A DNA stretch of 36,070 nucleotides from an uncultured beta proteobacterium (lineage in GTDB: Bacteria > Pseudomonadota > Gammaproteobacteria > Burkholderiales > Burkholderiaceae_C), in assembly GCA_903886275.1 (NCBI GenBank), contig CAISLN010000017.1:1-36070 (forward strand), given 5' to 3'. Below, piece by piece: positions 15,936-25,412 of the stretch (position 1 is its first letter; every line of letters begins with the position of its first letter). Made by a program: the position numbers and the translations under genes. The notes under the pieces were generated by a model, which was not told where the DNA came from, made no database searches, and saw nothing but the letters and a program-made list of their open reading frames with translations.

Positions 15936-16114
15936 TTGTGGGTTCCTTGTGTCTTAGGCGAAGCGGCTTGCAAAAGTTGCGCGGCAACGCCGCTGTCATC
16001 GACGGCCACGCGCTGTTCCCGCACAAACCCCCACCACAGCAAAAGCAGGATGGCGAGTTTGAGAAGCAGCAACGGGGCCAATTTTTTTAGCAGGGATTGG
16101 TCGGAAAAATACAT
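15932..16114 (-). CDS. cydP: CydP-like small subunit upstream of cydA
   Basis: This 60-residue single-pass protein starts [12 protein letters not shown], followed by a leucine-rich helix (about 10-30) ending [10 protein letters not shown] and a soluble tail. Its size and position immediately before cydA, with overlapping stop and start, match the CydP small protein annotated before betaproteobacterial cydA. Its function is unproven. It is the first gene of the operon. Confidence 0.72.
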   Translation of the reverse strand: MYFSDQSLLKKLAPLLLLKLAILLLLWWGFVREQRVAVDDSGVAAQLLQAASPKTQGTHK

Positions 16115-16180
16115 GGCAGTCCATACTTGTGACAGTATTCATAGTCAAGAACCATGCCATCCACCACTGAAGGAAAAAAT

Positions 16181-16194
16181 TGAATCATTTCAAG
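16181..16194. promoter_or_regulatory. FNR/Anr-like dyad between the cyd operon and the divergent activator
   Basis: TTGAA-N4-TTCAA is a perfect 5-bp-arm dyad with the same spacing as the FNR/Anr consensus TTGAT-N4-ATCAA, differing at one base per arm. It lies 67 bases upstream of cydP and 93 bases before the activator ATG. Oxygen-responsive control of cyd fits the established biology; binding is inference. I found no good sigma-54 site facing cydP in the 172-base gap. Confidence 0.55.
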
Positions 16195-16286
16195 GGCTTG
16201 CAGCGCCAGCCGGGTTTTTCGCCAGGCCAGGTGCCCCTGCTGGGACTGCCACATATGGCATGTTGCGCCGCAATTGGCACAAAGCC

Positions 16287-17654
16287 ATGACGGCCACGGA
16301 ACGGCCTCCTGTGAAGCCACTGCCGGAACTGATGTCCTTTTTGGAGGGCTTAAGCGAACCCCATATCCTGTTCGATGCGCGCTATCGCATCCTGGCTGCC
16401 AACGCGGCCTATCGCCAGCAATTCAACCAGGCCCAAAGCGTGGTGGGGCGGCGCTGCTACGAGGTCTCCCACCATTTCAGTGTGCCCTGTGACCAAGCCG
16501 GTGAGTCTTGCCCGCTGGCGCAGGCGCGTGAGTCCGGGCAGCGCGAACGCGTCATGCATTTGCACCACACCGCCCAGGGCGAGGAATACATCAACATCGA
16601 GCTCACCCCCATCAGCAATGCGCTGGGCAAGCAGACCTATTACGTGGAAAAGATGGAGCCCATACGCGTGGCGCAGGGCCAACCCGCAGCGCGCAGCCTG
16701 ATTGGCCGCTCGCCCGCATTCCAGGAGATGCTGGGTCTGGTGGCGCGCGTGGCCCCCTCCATGGCCACCGTGCTGTTGCTAGGCGAGTCCGGCACCGGCA
16801 AAGAGTTGGTGGCCCAGGCGGTGCACGCGTCGAGCACCCGTGCCCACAAGCCCTTGGTGGCGGTGGACTGCGCCAGCCTGCCGGAGAACTTGTTTGAGTC
16901 CGAATTGTTTGGCCATGAGCGCGGCGCATTTACCGGGGCCAACACGGCACGCGCTGGCCTGGTGGAGTCGGCCAGCGGCGGCACCCTGTTTCTCGACGAG
17001 GTCGGTGACATTCCGCTGACCATACAGGTCAAGCTGCTGCGCCTGCTTGAATCCGGCACCTACCGCCGGGTGGGCAGCACCGAGCTGCGCCATGCCGACA
17101 TCCGCGTCCTATCGGCCACCCACAGAGACCTGGCCCGGATGGTGTTTCAGGGCACGTTCAGGGAAGACCTCTATTACCGCCTGAGCACCTTTCCCATCCA
17201 TCTGCCGGCCCTGCGCGAGCGCCGTGAAGACCTGGGGCTCTTGAGTGCGGCGCTGTTGCAGCGCATGAGCCCCACACGCGCGCTCAGCCTGAGTGAGGCC
17301 GCCCTGCGCCTGTTGCAGGAGCAAGACTTTCCGGGCAATGTGCGCGAACTGCGCAATCTATTGGAGCGCACCTCGCTGCTGTGCGATGGCGACACGCTGG
17401 GTGTTCGCCATCTGGCGCGCGCCTTGTCGGCCGGTGTGCGCAGGCCAACCTTTCACAGGGATGGGCATGCCTTGCAGCCCGCTGGAGTCGTCGCTGTGAC
17501 GCCAGACCCGGCCTCCACGCTCAAGGACGCACAGCGCGCGGCGCTCGCCCAACGGGTGAAGGCCCACTCTGGCAGCCGGGCCGAACTGGCGCAGCATTTG
17601 GGCATCAGCCCGCGCTCCCTGTACCGCAAGCTCAAAGGGCTGAAAGGCGCCTGA
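16287..17654 (+). CDS. sigma-54-dependent activator with cysteine-bearing PAS domain
   Basis: This 455-residue protein has an N-terminal PAS sensor (about 20-125; [14 protein letters not shown]), an AAA+ domain (Walker A GESGTGKE at 166-173, GAFTGA at 213-218 for sigma-54 contact, Walker [12 protein letters not shown] at 231-241), and a Fis-type helix-turn-helix at the C-terminus ([16 protein letters not shown]). The PAS domain carries C57, C68 and C75 with H62 and H63 in CYEVSHH...[11 protein letters not shown], a set that could bind metal, heme or a cluster or act as a redox switch. The ATG at 16287 is chosen since the PAS domain starts soon after; an ATG at 16260 is possible. It is divergent from the cyd operon and is the obvious candidate to regulate it or the neighbouring oxidoreductase. 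Confidence 0.85.
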   Translation: MTATERPPVKPLPELMSFLEGLSEPHILFDARYRILAANAAYRQQFNQAQSVVGRRCYEVSHHFSVPCDQAGESCPLAQARESGQRERVMHLHHTAQGEEYINIELTPISNALGKQTYYVEKMEPIRVAQGQPAARSLIGRSPAFQEMLGLVARVAPSMATVLLLGESGTGKELVAQAVHASSTRAHKPLVAVDCASLPENLFESELFGHERGAFTGANTARAGLVESASGGTLFLDEVGDIPLTIQVKLLRLLESGTYRRVGSTELRHADIRVLSATHRDLARMVFQGTFREDLYYRLSTFPIHLPALRERREDLGLLSAALLQRMSPTRALSLSEAALRLLQEQDFPGNVRELRNLLERTSLLCDGDTLGVRHLARALSAGVRRPTFHRDGHALQPAGVVAVTPDPASTLKDAQRAALAQRVKAHSGSRAELAQHLGISPRSLYRKLKGLKGA

Positions 17655-17674
17655 AACACAGGAGGCAAGCGTTT

Positions 17675-18904
17675 TTAGCCGCGGTTCAAATCAACCTGGG
17701 CGTCCATGACCCAATGCGGGTTTTTCATCAGTTCATCTTTCCAGGCGCCTAGGTGGCGGCGCGATTGGATCAGGCCGCGAATCGCACCCACATGTTGCGC
17801 GTGGCCCATGCTGATGGCGCCAATCAACCGGTCCGAATCGAAACACAGGCGGGTGTAGATAAAGTGGGCCTCGTCCACCACCTCGGTGACCTCGCCCCCC
17901 GCAATGCCTTGCCATAAACCGAAGCTGTGCGAGATCAGGCCGGCCGAGTCGAGCACATTCATGCTCAGGCTGCCGATGTAAGCCACGTCCTTGCCGGCCA
18001 TGTTGAGCGCTGCCATACGTCCGTGCTCGGTGGCCGTGGGCTGCAAGGCATGCACCGTCCATTCGCCGGTGGAGAAATCACGCCCCTGCGCGACATCGCC
18101 GGCCGCATAAATACAGGGCGCCGTGGTGCGCATGTGCGCATCAATGACAACCCCGCTGCGGATCTCAACGCCGGCATTCTCCAGGAACGCCACATTCGGA
18201 TGCACGCCCGTTGCCAGGATGATGAGGTCCGCATCGATGCTGCCGGTGTCCATCACCAGGCGCGGGCCGGGCTCTATGCGCAGCACGCGACCGCTGGTGA
18301 TGACCTTGACACCAAGCCCCTCCAGCCAGCGCTGCAGCATGCGGCTGCCTACCGGCGTCATCATGGAGCGCAGAATTTGCCCGGAGCGCCCCGCCACCAC
18401 CGACAACTGCACGCCGGTGCTGACCAGCGCCTTCATGCATACCCCGGCAACAAAGCCAGCGCCCAGCATGACAACGCGCGCGCCGGGCCGCAGTTTGGGC
18501 GCAATCTGGTGCGCGTCCTCCAGCGTCCAGCAGCTCAACACACCCGGCAAGTCGGTGCCCGCTATGGGAGGTATCGAAGGCGAGGAGCCGGTGGCAATCA
18601 GCAGCCGGTCGTAGGGAAGTTGGGTGCCATCTTCCAATGCGACCGTTCCGCCGCTGGGCCCGGCATGCACCTGCAGTGCCCTGCCATGAAGGCAGGCAAT
18701 GCCAAGCCCCTCCAAGTGGTTGTGCGAGCGGCGTTGGCGTGCGTCGTCTACCGTGCCATTCAGGATGTAGGGGATGACCATTCTTGCGTAGGGCTCACCC
18801 GCTTCGCCGTGGACCAGCGTGATGCGGGCATCGGGACTTGTTTCGCGCAGGGTCTCAGCAGCCCGCACGCCAGCAGGGCCTGCGCCAATAATGACAAAGT
18901 TCAT
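17675..18904 (-). CDS. FAD/NAD(P)-dependent pyridine nucleotide-disulfide oxidoreductase family protein
   Basis: This 409-residue protein has the FAD-binding GAGPAGVRAAETL motif at residues 6-18, ATGSSP near 105, a second dinucleotide-binding motif MLGAGFVAG near 146, ILATGVHPN near 228 and the flavin-contacting YAAGDVAQG near 265. No CxxxxC redox disulfide is present, so it is of the ferredoxin/rubredoxin/nitrite-reductase reductase type. The ATG at 18904 has AAGGAG upstream; a longer start at 18988 has no family similarity. Its 3' end faces the sigma-54 activator across 20 bases. Its electron partner is unknown; a Rieske-type or hemoglobin partner from the neighbouring operon is only a guess. 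Confidence 0.83.
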   Translation of the reverse strand: MNFVIIGAGPAGVRAAETLRETSPDARITLVHGEAGEPYARMVIPYILNGTVDDARQRRSHNHLEGLGIACLHGRALQVHAGPSGGTVALEDGTQLPYDRLLIATGSSPSIPPIAGTDLPGVLSCWTLEDAHQIAPKLRPGARVVMLGAGFVAGVCMKALVSTGVQLSVVAGRSGQILRSMMTPVGSRMLQRWLEGLGVKVITSGRVLRIEPGPRLVMDTGSIDADLIILATGVHPNVAFLENAGVEIRSGVVIDAHMRTTAPCIYAAGDVAQGRDFSTGEWTVHALQPTATEHGRMAALNMAGKDVAYIGSLSMNVLDSAGLISHSFGLWQGIAGGEVTEVVDEAHFIYTRLCFDSDRLIGAISMGHAQHVGAIRGLIQSRRHLGAWKDELMKNPHWVMDAQVDLNRG

Positions 18905-18951
18905 CGCCGTTCTCCTTGTGGTGCGTAACGCCTTGCAATGCCTGCGCCGCC

Positions 18952-20121
18952 TCACGTTTTTTCTGATTGTCCGTTCATCGAAATCCACTTGTACGCACTG
19001 TGTGCAGATTCAATCGTTTTCTCTATGAAGCGCACGCCACGGGCGCCCTCGGCGAGCTTCGGATAATCGGCCTCGCCAGGCAGCACCAAGGTACCGGCTT
19101 GTTGGGCCCGGATGTGCTGTGCCACACCGAGGTAGAGGTTGGCAAATGCTTCTATAAAAGCCTCGGGGTGGCCGCTGGGGAGTCGGGTTGCGCGGCGTGC
19201 CGACTCACCCAGCCAAGCGGACCCACGCGTCAACTGGCGCCTTGGCCCATCAATGGGGCTGTGCCACAAGCTATTGGGTTCTTCCTGCTGCCACTCCAGC
19301 GTCCCTGTGCTGCCAAACACACGCAAGCGCAGATCGTTCTCGCAGCCCACCTCGATTTGCGACGCGATCAGCACGCCGCGCGCCCCGTTGGTAAAGCGCA
19401 GCAGCAAGTTGCCATCGTCGTCAAGCCGTCGGCCGGGCACGAAGGTCGTCAGGTCGGCGCAAATGGAATGCAGCTGCAAGCCTGTCACGGTGGCCACGAG
19501 GTTTTCGGCATGCGAGCCGATGTCGCCGATGGCGCCTGCAATGCCGCTGCGGGCCGGGTCGGTACGCCATTGGGCCTGCTTTTGTTGGCTGGCTTCGAGT
19601 TGGGTGGCCAGCCAGCCTTGGTTGTATTCCACGATGACCTTGCGCACATCACCAATGGCGCCACGGTGCACCATGTCACGCGCTTCGCGCACCATGGGGT
19701 AACCGGTGTAGCAGTAGGTGACTCCGAACACGATGCCTGTGCGCGCAACGATCGCTGCGAGCTCGGCCGCCTGCTCGCTGGTGTGCACCAGTGGCTTGTC
19801 GCACACCACATGAATGCCGGCCTCGGCAAAGGCCTTGGCCACCGGAAAATGCATGTGATTGGGTGTGACGATGGACACGAAGTCAACGCGCTCGGTGTCG
19901 GGGCGCTTGACTTCATCCTCCAACAGTTCTTGCCAGCTCCCATGGTTGCGTCCATCGGCCAGGTTCAGGTCCCGGCCCGAAGCTTTCGCCTTGTCCGCAG
20001 TGGCGGAGAGTGCCCCTGCTACGAATTCGATTTCGCCATCGAGCGCCATGGCCTTTCGGTGCACCGCACCGATAAAGGCATCGCGTCCACCACCGACCAT
20101 CGCATAGCGCAGTTTTCTCAT
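18952..20121 (-). CDS. Gfo/Idh/MocA family oxidoreductase
   Basis: This 389-residue enzyme has an N-terminal NAD(P) Rossmann fold ([12 protein letters not shown] near 7-18), [10 protein letters not shown] near 83, and the family's catalytic lysine motif CDKPLVHT near 106 (the EKP equivalent). The C-terminal domain includes [10 protein letters not shown] near 198 with the conserved histidine. Members oxidise or epimerise sugars, inositols and their derivatives. The start overlaps the stop of the upstream isomerase as ATGA, and it ends the sugar operon. The [11 protein letters not shown] form is typical of the subfamily found with sugar ABC importers and a TIM-barrel isomerase. Confidence 0.88.
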   Translation of the reverse strand: MRKLRYAMVGGGRDAFIGAVHRKAMALDGEIEFVAGALSATADKAKASGRDLNLADGRNHGSWQELLEDEVKRPDTERVDFVSIVTPNHMHFPVAKAFAEAGIHVVCDKPLVHTSEQAAELAAIVARTGIVFGVTYCYTGYPMVREARDMVHRGAIGDVRKVIVEYNQGWLATQLEASQQKQAQWRTDPARSGIAGAIGDIGSHAENLVATVTGLQLHSICADLTTFVPGRRLDDDGNLLLRFTNGARGVLIASQIEVGCENDLRLRVFGSTGTLEWQQEEPNSLWHSPIDGPRRQLTRGSAWLGESARRATRLPSGHPEAFIEAFANLYLGVAQHIRAQQAGTLVLPGEADYPKLAEGARGVRFIEKTIESAHSAYKWISMNGQSEKT

Positions 20122-21134
20122 GCTGCCACCTGCCGATTCTTGTCAAAGGCCGCGTCAAACGCCCCGGCTGCGGGCTTGAAGTCGAGCCGCCTGCAAAAGG
20201 CCGCACTCTCGGTGGCGCCATGTACGCGGTCCATGCGGCTGTCTTCCCATTCCACGCTCAGCGGGCCGCTGTAGCCGATGTCGTTGAGCGCCACGATCAC
20301 CGATTCGAAATCGATCATGCCGCGCCCCACGCTGCGAAAGTCCCAAAACCGGCGCGCATCGCCAAAGCTGGTGTGGCCACCGAACACGCCCGCCGCACCG
20401 TCGCCCTTGCCCCACCAGGCATCCTTCATGTGGACATTCAAAATGCGCCCGCCAAAGGTCCGGATGAACTGCACGTAGTCCACGCCCTGGTAGCCCAGAT
20501 GGCTCGGGTCGAAATTGAAACCAAAGCGTTGATGGCCCTTCACCGCATCGAGCGCGCGCTGTGCAGAGGCGATGTCAAAGGCGATCTCGGTCGGATGGGC
20601 TTCGAGTGCGAAGTTCACATCCACCGACTCGAATACTTCCAGAATCGGCATCCAGCGCCGGGCAAAGTCGGCAAACCCTTTGTCCCAATAGGACTGCGGG
20701 GTGGGCGGAAAGGGATAGAGGGAATGCCAGATGGAGGAGCCGGTGAAGCCGGTGACGGTCTTTACGCCCAATGCGGCAGCTGCGCGGGCAGTGTCTTGCA
20801 TTTCGCGGGCGGCGCGCTGGCGCACCGCTTCGGGCTCGCCATCGCCCCAGATACGCTCGGGCAATAGGGCTTGGTGGCGCTCGTCGATCCGATCGCAGAC
20901 TGCCTGGCCCACCAAGTGGTTGGCAATGGCAAAACATTGCAAGCCATGCGCCTGCAACAGGGCGCGCTTGTCCTTGATATAGGCCGGACTGGCCAGTGCA
21001 GCCTGCACGTCGAAGTGGTCCCCCCAGCATGCCAGTTCCAGGCCGTCGTAGCCCATGCGCTTGGCCAGCGGTGCCAATTCTTGCAGCGCCATGTCGGCCC
21101 ATTGGCCGGTAAATAGTGTGATGGGTCTTGTCAT
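20118..21134 (-). CDS. sugar phosphate isomerase/epimerase (xylose isomerase-like TIM barrel)
   Basis: This 338-residue protein has the AP_endonuc_2/xylose isomerase-like fold. Visible metal and active-site strands are [15 protein letters not shown] near 28, the [14 protein letters not shown] strand near 170, [12 protein letters not shown] near 202, [10 protein letters not shown] near 230 and [10 protein letters not shown] near 300. The acidic and His residues in these positions bind the divalent metal. The ATG at 21134 is preferred to the longer frame because [12 protein letters not shown] begins the first strand. It partners the Gfo/Idh enzyme in converting the imported sugar or polyol. The exact substrate is not readable. 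Confidence 0.86.
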   Translation of the reverse strand: MTRPITLFTGQWADMALQELAPLAKRMGYDGLELACWGDHFDVQAALASPAYIKDKRALLQAHGLQCFAIANHLVGQAVCDRIDERHQALLPERIWGDGEPEAVRQRAAREMQDTARAAAALGVKTVTGFTGSSIWHSLYPFPPTPQSYWDKGFADFARRWMPILEVFESVDVNFALEAHPTEIAFDIASAQRALDAVKGHQRFGFNFDPSHLGYQGVDYVQFIRTFGGRILNVHMKDAWWGKGDGAAGVFGGHTSFGDARRFWDFRSVGRGMIDFESVIVALNDIGYSGPLSVEWEDSRMDRVHGATESAAFCRRLDFKPAAGAFDAAFDKNRQVAA

Positions 21135-21149
21135 GTCGGTACTCACTGC

Positions 21150-21180
21150 ATGGAATAAAGAGGGCCCCACCCGGTGGGCC
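21150..21180 (-). terminator. hairpin after the binding-protein gene
   Basis: GGCCC...GGGCC arms at 21163-21180 form a GC-rich hairpin on the transcript, followed on the minus strand by CTCTTTATT. It lies in the 85-base gap between the binding-protein gene and the isomerase gene. It could be a weak or attenuating terminator or an mRNA stabiliser, as is common after abundant binding-protein genes. The inner pairing is imperfect. Confidence 0.35.
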
Positions 21181-21219
21181 GGCCAGCCGGTTCAGGTGGG
21201 GAAGGGATTGCGCCTAGGC

Positions 21220-22182
21220 TTAGAAGGGCGAGTCGGGAACGTAATACTGCTTGGCGTTTTCCTTGGTGATGAGCACCGAAGGAATGATGGTTTTCTCTGC
21301 CATTTTTGTGCCCTTGACGCGGGCGGCGGCAGTGAGCTTCATGGCGTCTGCAATCATGGTGGGCGAATAGGTCACATCGGCGCTGACGATCTTGTCTGCG
21401 TCCATCACCTTCTTGATGTAGTCCTTGGAACCCGCGCCGCCAAGCACCAGTTTGATATCGGTGCGCTTGGACTGGGCTATGGCTTTTTGCACGCCCACCG
21501 CCATGTCATCGTCAGAGGCCCAGACAGCGTCGATATGGTTGAAGCGTGTCAGGTAGTCTTGCATCACCTTGAAGGCGTCATCGCGGTTCCAGTTGCCATA
21601 TTTGGCGTCCAGCACCTTGATGCCCGGATGGGTCTTCATCACCGCGTTGAAGGCGTCAACCCGCTCGTTGTCAATCACGGTCGCTATGCCACGCAGGACG
21701 ACCACATCGCCCTTGCCCCCCATCGCCTGCGCCATGTACTCGGCGGCCACCTTGCCAAAGCCGGGGTTGTCACCTGCCACATAGGCGTCCTGGGCTTTGG
21801 TGTCGATCAGGCCGCGGTCCACCACGGTGACAAACACACCTTGGCTCTTGACCTGTGCGACCGGCGGGGTCAGCGGCGCCGATTCAAAAGGCAGGATAAC
21901 GAGCGTGTCAATTTTGTTGGCCGTGACCAAATCCTGGATCTGGTTGGCCTGCTCTGCAGCCGAGCCCGCGGTCTTGACGGTGACCTTCAATCCGGGATAT
22001 TGCTTCTCCAGTTCGGCCTTGGTTCGATTGGCCCAATAGACAATGCCACCGGCCCAACCATGGGTAGCCGCGGGTATTGCGACGCCGATGTGGGGCGTGT
22101 TCTGCGTCAGGCCGGAGGTGCTGGCACCCAGCCCCGCCAGCAGCACAGCTACGGCAACCATTCTGCGAGTCATTGTTTTCAT
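21220..22182 (-). CDS. ABC transporter sugar-binding protein (RbsB-like, periplasmic)
   Basis: This 320-residue protein has a signal peptide ([19 protein letters not shown], cleavage about residue 24) and a type I periplasmic binding fold. The first strand is [19 protein letters not shown] near 119 and [11 protein letters not shown] near 215 are hinge and sugar-contact regions as in ribose/galactose binders. No lipobox cysteine is seen, so it is a free periplasmic receptor. It is the third gene of the importer operon after the ATPase and permease, an order in which the receptor comes last. Confidence 0.9.
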   Translation of the reverse strand: MKTMTRRMVAVAVLLAGLGASTSGLTQNTPHIGVAIPAATHGWAGGIVYWANRTKAELEKQYPGLKVTVKTAGSAAEQANQIQDLVTANKIDTLVILPFESAPLTPPVAQVKSQGVFVTVVDRGLIDTKAQDAYVAGDNPGFGKVAAEYMAQAMGGKGDVVVLRGIATVIDNERVDAFNAVMKTHPGIKVLDAKYGNWNRDDAFKVMQDYLTRFNHIDAVWASDDDMAVGVQKAIAQSKRTDIKLVLGGAGSKDYIKKVMDADKIVSADVTYSPTMIADAMKLTAAARVKGTKMAEKTIIPSVLITKENAKQYYVPDSPF

Positions 22183-22240
22183 GATCTGTCCTTGCTCGGA
22201 AAAAAGTAGTTTGGTCTACGGTTGAAAAAATACCAGTGGC

Positions 22241-23272
22241 TCAACGACGCCCCCTCTGGAAAAAGGCGACGCCGATGATGACAAAGCCCTGAACGGCGGC
22301 ATTCAGGTAAACGCTGATGATGCTGGTGAGATTGAGAATATTGCCAATGACGGACAACAACACGGCGCCGATGACGGTGCCCGTGATGCCACCGGCCCCG
22401 CCCTTGAGTGCAGTGCCGCCGACAATGACCGCCGCAATGGCTTCAAGCTCCCATAGCAAGCCGGTGCTAGGAGAGGCCGAGCCGAGCCGGGGAACGTACA
22501 GTAAAGTGGCAATGCCTACGCAGGCGCCCAGCAACATATAGGTGATGATTTTGATGCGGTCCACTTCCACTGCGGCGTAGCGGGCGACCTGTTCGTTCGA
22601 ACCGATCGCCTGCACATAGCGGCCATAGGCCGTGCGGTTGAGCACCAGTGCACCGATCAGCGCAACGAGGATGAATACCCACACCGGAATCGGCACACCC
22701 AATAACGCGCCGTAATAGACCGGGCTGTAGACGCCAGACAGACGGCTATCCAATGTGATGGCCCCGCCGTTGGAAAAATAGGTGAGATAGGCGCGAAAGA
22801 TACCCAACGTTCCCAGTGTGACGATGAAGGGTTCAATCTTGCCCTTGGCAATTAAGAGGCCGTGTGCCAGTCCGAAAACTGCGCCCAGCGCCACGGCAAA
22901 GAGCATGCCTAGCGCCACCACCAGCACCGGCGATTCGATAGCGGGCGCCGCCCAGTTCATCAGCAAAATGGTGCATCCAGCGATCAGCGCCGCCATGGAT
23001 CCGACCGATAAATCGATACCGCCTGAAACAATCACAAAGCACATGCCCACGGCGATGATGCCTATGAAGGCTGTGCGCGTGAGCACGTTCATCACATTGT
23101 CCAACGCTGCGAAGTTGGGGTTCAACAAGACGCCGGTCAGGCACACCAGGACCAGGCCGATAAAGGGCCCGGTGCCATGCGGCAGGGAGCGTCTGGTGCG
23201 GCTTTCACCGCCATGCAGGGAGGTCGCGCCCGCAGCGGGACCGGTGGACGATTCAGTGGGTGCCGGTTGCAT
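22241..23272 (-). CDS. ABC transporter permease (RbsC-like)
   Basis: This 343-residue hydrophobic protein has about ten membrane segments after a polar 35-residue N-terminus. The conserved [15 protein letters not shown] near 86 and the [24 protein letters not shown] stretch near 250 are diagnostic of RbsC/BPD_transp_2 permeases. [15 protein letters not shown] near 288 is the ATPase-contact (EAA-like) region. Its start overlaps the ATPase gene's end by 20 bases, implying coupled translation. Confidence 0.92.
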   Translation of the reverse strand: MQPAPTESSTGPAAGATSLHGGESRTRRSLPHGTGPFIGLVLVCLTGVLLNPNFAALDNVMNVLTRTAFIGIIAVGMCFVIVSGGIDLSVGSMAALIAGCTILLMNWAAPAIESPVLVVALGMLFAVALGAVFGLAHGLLIAKGKIEPFIVTLGTLGIFRAYLTYFSNGGAITLDSRLSGVYSPVYYGALLGVPIPVWVFILVALIGALVLNRTAYGRYVQAIGSNEQVARYAAVEVDRIKIITYMLLGACVGIATLLYVPRLGSASPSTGLLWELEAIAAVIVGGTALKGGAGGITGTVIGAVLLSVIGNILNLTSIISVYLNAAVQGFVIIGVAFFQRGRR

Positions 23273-24758
23273 AGCTAATCAGTGCCTGTTCGTTGAGTTC
23301 GTTTGCGCCCAGCGTGGCTACTAGGCGACCGCTGCGCATCACCGCCACGCGGTGGCACAGTCCAATCAGCTCCACCAGTTCCGATGAAATAATCACCACG
23401 CCATGCCCCTTGGCGGCCAGGCCCTGGATGAGAAAGTAAATGTCGCGCTTGGCGCCCACATCGACGCCGCGTGTCGGCTCATCCAGCACCACAACCTTGG
23501 GCTGTGGGTGCAGTACCTTGGCCAATGCCAGCTTTTGCTGGTTGCCGCCCGAAAGGGAGGAGGCCGGGATGTCCAGCGATCCGGTGCGAATATCAAATTC
23601 TTCGGCTGCACGCGCCAACGCGATACGCTCATTTTTGAGGGACAACAGGGGCTTCAGATACCGCTCCAGGGCCATCAGTGTCAGGTTTTCTCGCAGACCC
23701 AGATGCACGTGTAGCCCCTTGTTTTTGCGGTCCTCGCTCAGGTAGGACAGGCCGCGGCGAACGGCCTCTTTGGGTGTGCGTTGTTCCCAAGCCTGACCCG
23801 CCAGGATGACCTGCGCTGCGTGTGACGCTCGCAAGCCCAGCAGGCCCTCAAAGAGCTCGGTGCGCCCGGACCCCACCAGGCCGGCAAAGCCCAGAATTTC
23901 GCCAGCGCGCACTTCAAAGCTGACCTCGCTGGCCCAGCCCGCAACGTTCAGATGGCTGACCGCGAGCAAGGGTGCGCCGGCTTCGGGCCAGGGGGTTTTG
24001 ATGGGATAGACATCGGCGAGTTCGCGTCCCACCATCAGGTTCGCCATTTGCTGGGTGCTCAGGCTCGATGTGGGCCGCTTTTCGATAAGTCGGCCATCGC
24101 GCATCACCACGATTTCGTGGGAGATGCGCTTGACCTCTTCGAGCTTGTGGGAGATGTAGAGAATGGTCACCCCGTCGGCATGCAATTGTTCGATCAGCGC
24201 GAACAGGCGCTCGATCTCTGCCGGCGTGAGCGCGGCCGTGGGTTCGTCCATGATCAACAGCTTGGCTTTTCTGGAAAGCGCCTTGGCGATCTCTACCAAC
24301 TGCCGCTCGGCCACAATCAGATCGACCACGCGGGTGTCTGGCTTGGCATCAAGCCCCACCAGATCGAGCACAAGCCGGGTCTCGCGCTCCATGGCAACAT
24401 CATCGAGCAGCCACCCACGGCGCAACTCCCGCCCCAGGAAAATATTCTGTGCAATGGTGAGGTCTTCAGCCAGGCTGAATTCCTGGTGGATCATGACCAC
24501 GCCATTGGCCTCAGCCTGACGCGATCCTGTGAACTGCGTCTTGTGGCCGTCGAGAAATATGGCGCCACTGGTGAGCGTTTCATAGCCGGCCAGGATTTTC
24601 ATCAAGGTCGATTTGCCAGCACCGTTTTCTCCTACCAGGCCAAATATCTTGCCCGACTCCAGGTCGAAGCTGATGTCATGCAGCACCTGAACCGGGCCGA
24701 AGAATTTGGCTACCTTGGAAAATTCGATAGCTAATGGAGCGCTTTGCAAACTAGGCAT
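23253..24758 (-). CDS. sugar ABC transporter ATP-binding protein (RbsA/MglA-like, double ABC)
   Basis: This 501-residue protein carries two ABC modules. The first has Walker [10 protein letters not shown] near 40, signature [15 protein letters not shown] and Walker [12 protein letters not shown]. The second has the altered Walker [10 protein letters not shown], signature [16 protein letters not shown] and [13 protein letters not shown]. This is the usual arrangement of monosaccharide importers. The ATG at 24758 ([13 protein letters not shown]) is preferred over an in-frame start 44 codons earlier that has no similarity; GGAAAG precedes it. It is the first gene of the importer operon. Confidence 0.92.
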   Translation of the reverse strand: MPSLQSAPLAIEFSKVAKFFGPVQVLHDISFDLESGKIFGLVGENGAGKSTLMKILAGYETLTSGAIFLDGHKTQFTGSRQAEANGVVMIHQEFSLAEDLTIAQNIFLGRELRRGWLLDDVAMERETRLVLDLVGLDAKPDTRVVDLIVAERQLVEIAKALSRKAKLLIMDEPTAALTPAEIERLFALIEQLHADGVTILYISHKLEEVKRISHEIVVMRDGRLIEKRPTSSLSTQQMANLMVGRELADVYPIKTPWPEAGAPLLAVSHLNVAGWASEVSFEVRAGEILGFAGLVGSGRTELFEGLLGLRASHAAQVILAGQAWEQRTPKEAVRRGLSYLSEDRKNKGLHVHLGLRENLTLMALERYLKPLLSLKNERIALARAAEEFDIRTGSLDIPASSLSGGNQQKLALAKVLHPQPKVVVLDEPTRGVDVGAKRDIYFLIQGLAAKGHGVVIISSELVELIGLCHRVAVMRSGRLVATLGANELNEQALISYATGTH

Positions 24759-24910
24759 TCGTATCTTTCCTGTCGGCTGGAGGCGCAGGCCATCTGCGGT
24801 ATTTGGATAGCGCCCCGGTGCTGCGTTCTGCGCGCGCATGCGACCAAGGGAACTATCCACCGGCGTGGTGTAAGCCATACCGATGGACAAGTCAAATACC
24901 TGCGGTTTTT

Positions 24911-25129
24911 TTAGGCCGGGGCGGCGGCGCTGGAGGTGAGGCCGATTGCCTCTGCATACTTCAGGTAGGTTTCCACCGATGCGATCACCACGCGCGCTTC
25001 GATCGATAGCAGCTCAATACCCACCAGCGAGACCTTGACCCAGGCGTCAATCACGATGCCCTTGTCCAAGATGCGGTCAACGACTTCAGCCAGGCTCGAA
25101 GAGTCGGTTGATTTCTGAACTTTTGCCAT
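24911..25129 (-). CDS. gvpA: gas vesicle structural protein GvpA
   Basis: This 72-residue protein is near-identical in style to canonical Gvp[55 protein letters not shown] and an alanine-rich end. GvpA is the small hydrophobic protein that assembles into the gas vesicle shell. The ATG at 25129 is chosen because AGGAGA lies seven bases upstream; an ATG two codons earlier is too close to it. No gvpC, gvpN, gvpF/L, gvpK or gvpJ gene is visible within about 11 kb on either side, so it is an orphan copy here. It lies alone between the sugar importer and a P-type ATPase, with its own sigma-54-like promoter. Confidence 0.93.
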   Translation of the reverse strand: MAKVQKSTDSSSLAEVVDRILDKGIVIDAWVKVSLVGIELLSIEARVVIASVETYLKYAEAIGLTSSAAAPA

Positions 25130-25210
25130 ATTCATTCTCCTAACAAACCCCTGGTTACCGTATGGGTCGATACGAAGTACGGGGTTGAGCCCTTCGTCAC
25201 TGACAGTGAT

Positions 25211-25227
25211 TGCATAGCCCGTGCCAA
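25211..25227 (-). promoter_or_regulatory. sigma-54-type promoter of gvpA
   Basis: On the minus strand the sequence reads TTGGCACGGGCTATGCA. It has the -24 GG and -12 GC with exactly ten bases between, and differs from the TGGCAC-N5-TTGCA consensus at one base. It lies 82-98 bases upstream of the gvpA ATG, leaving a leader of about 70 bases that contains a possible stem (ACGAAG...CTTCGT). No enhancer site is identified. Confidence 0.7.
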
Positions 25228-25310
25228 GTCGTGGAGGGCAGGCAAAGGACTTGTTTGGGGGTGGCAAATGTCACACGTGGGGCGTGCAACGGCCAAAGAC
25301 AAGGCGAGGG

Positions 25311-25335
25311 GGCCCAAGGCGTTGCCTTATGGGCC
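25311..25335. repeat. hairpin between gvpA promoter and ATPase gene
   Basis: GGCCCAAGGC - GTT - GCCTTATGGGCC forms a ten-pair stem with one bulged base and a three-base loop. It lies about 80 bases downstream of the ATPase stop codon on the minus strand and upstream of the gvpA promoter. It could end ATPase transcription and insulate gvpA, but no T-run follows, so a factor-independent terminator is not certain. Confidence 0.4.
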
Positions 25336-25412
25336 TGTGCCAACGCGTGCGACTAGGGCGCAGGCGCCATAGGTGGGGTATGCGCTCCTGTCATCTGCAC
25401 GCGGCCAGGCAG

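Noticed and set aside
16115..16286. Sigma-54 promoter facing cydP
   Set aside because: GG and GC pairs present are not at ten-base spacing; only the FNR-like dyad is convincing.
24798..24900. GGTATTTG...CAAATACC inverted arms flanking the gvpA to importer gap
   Set aside because: Arms are eight bases and about 87 bases apart, with no mobile-element features; likely chance.
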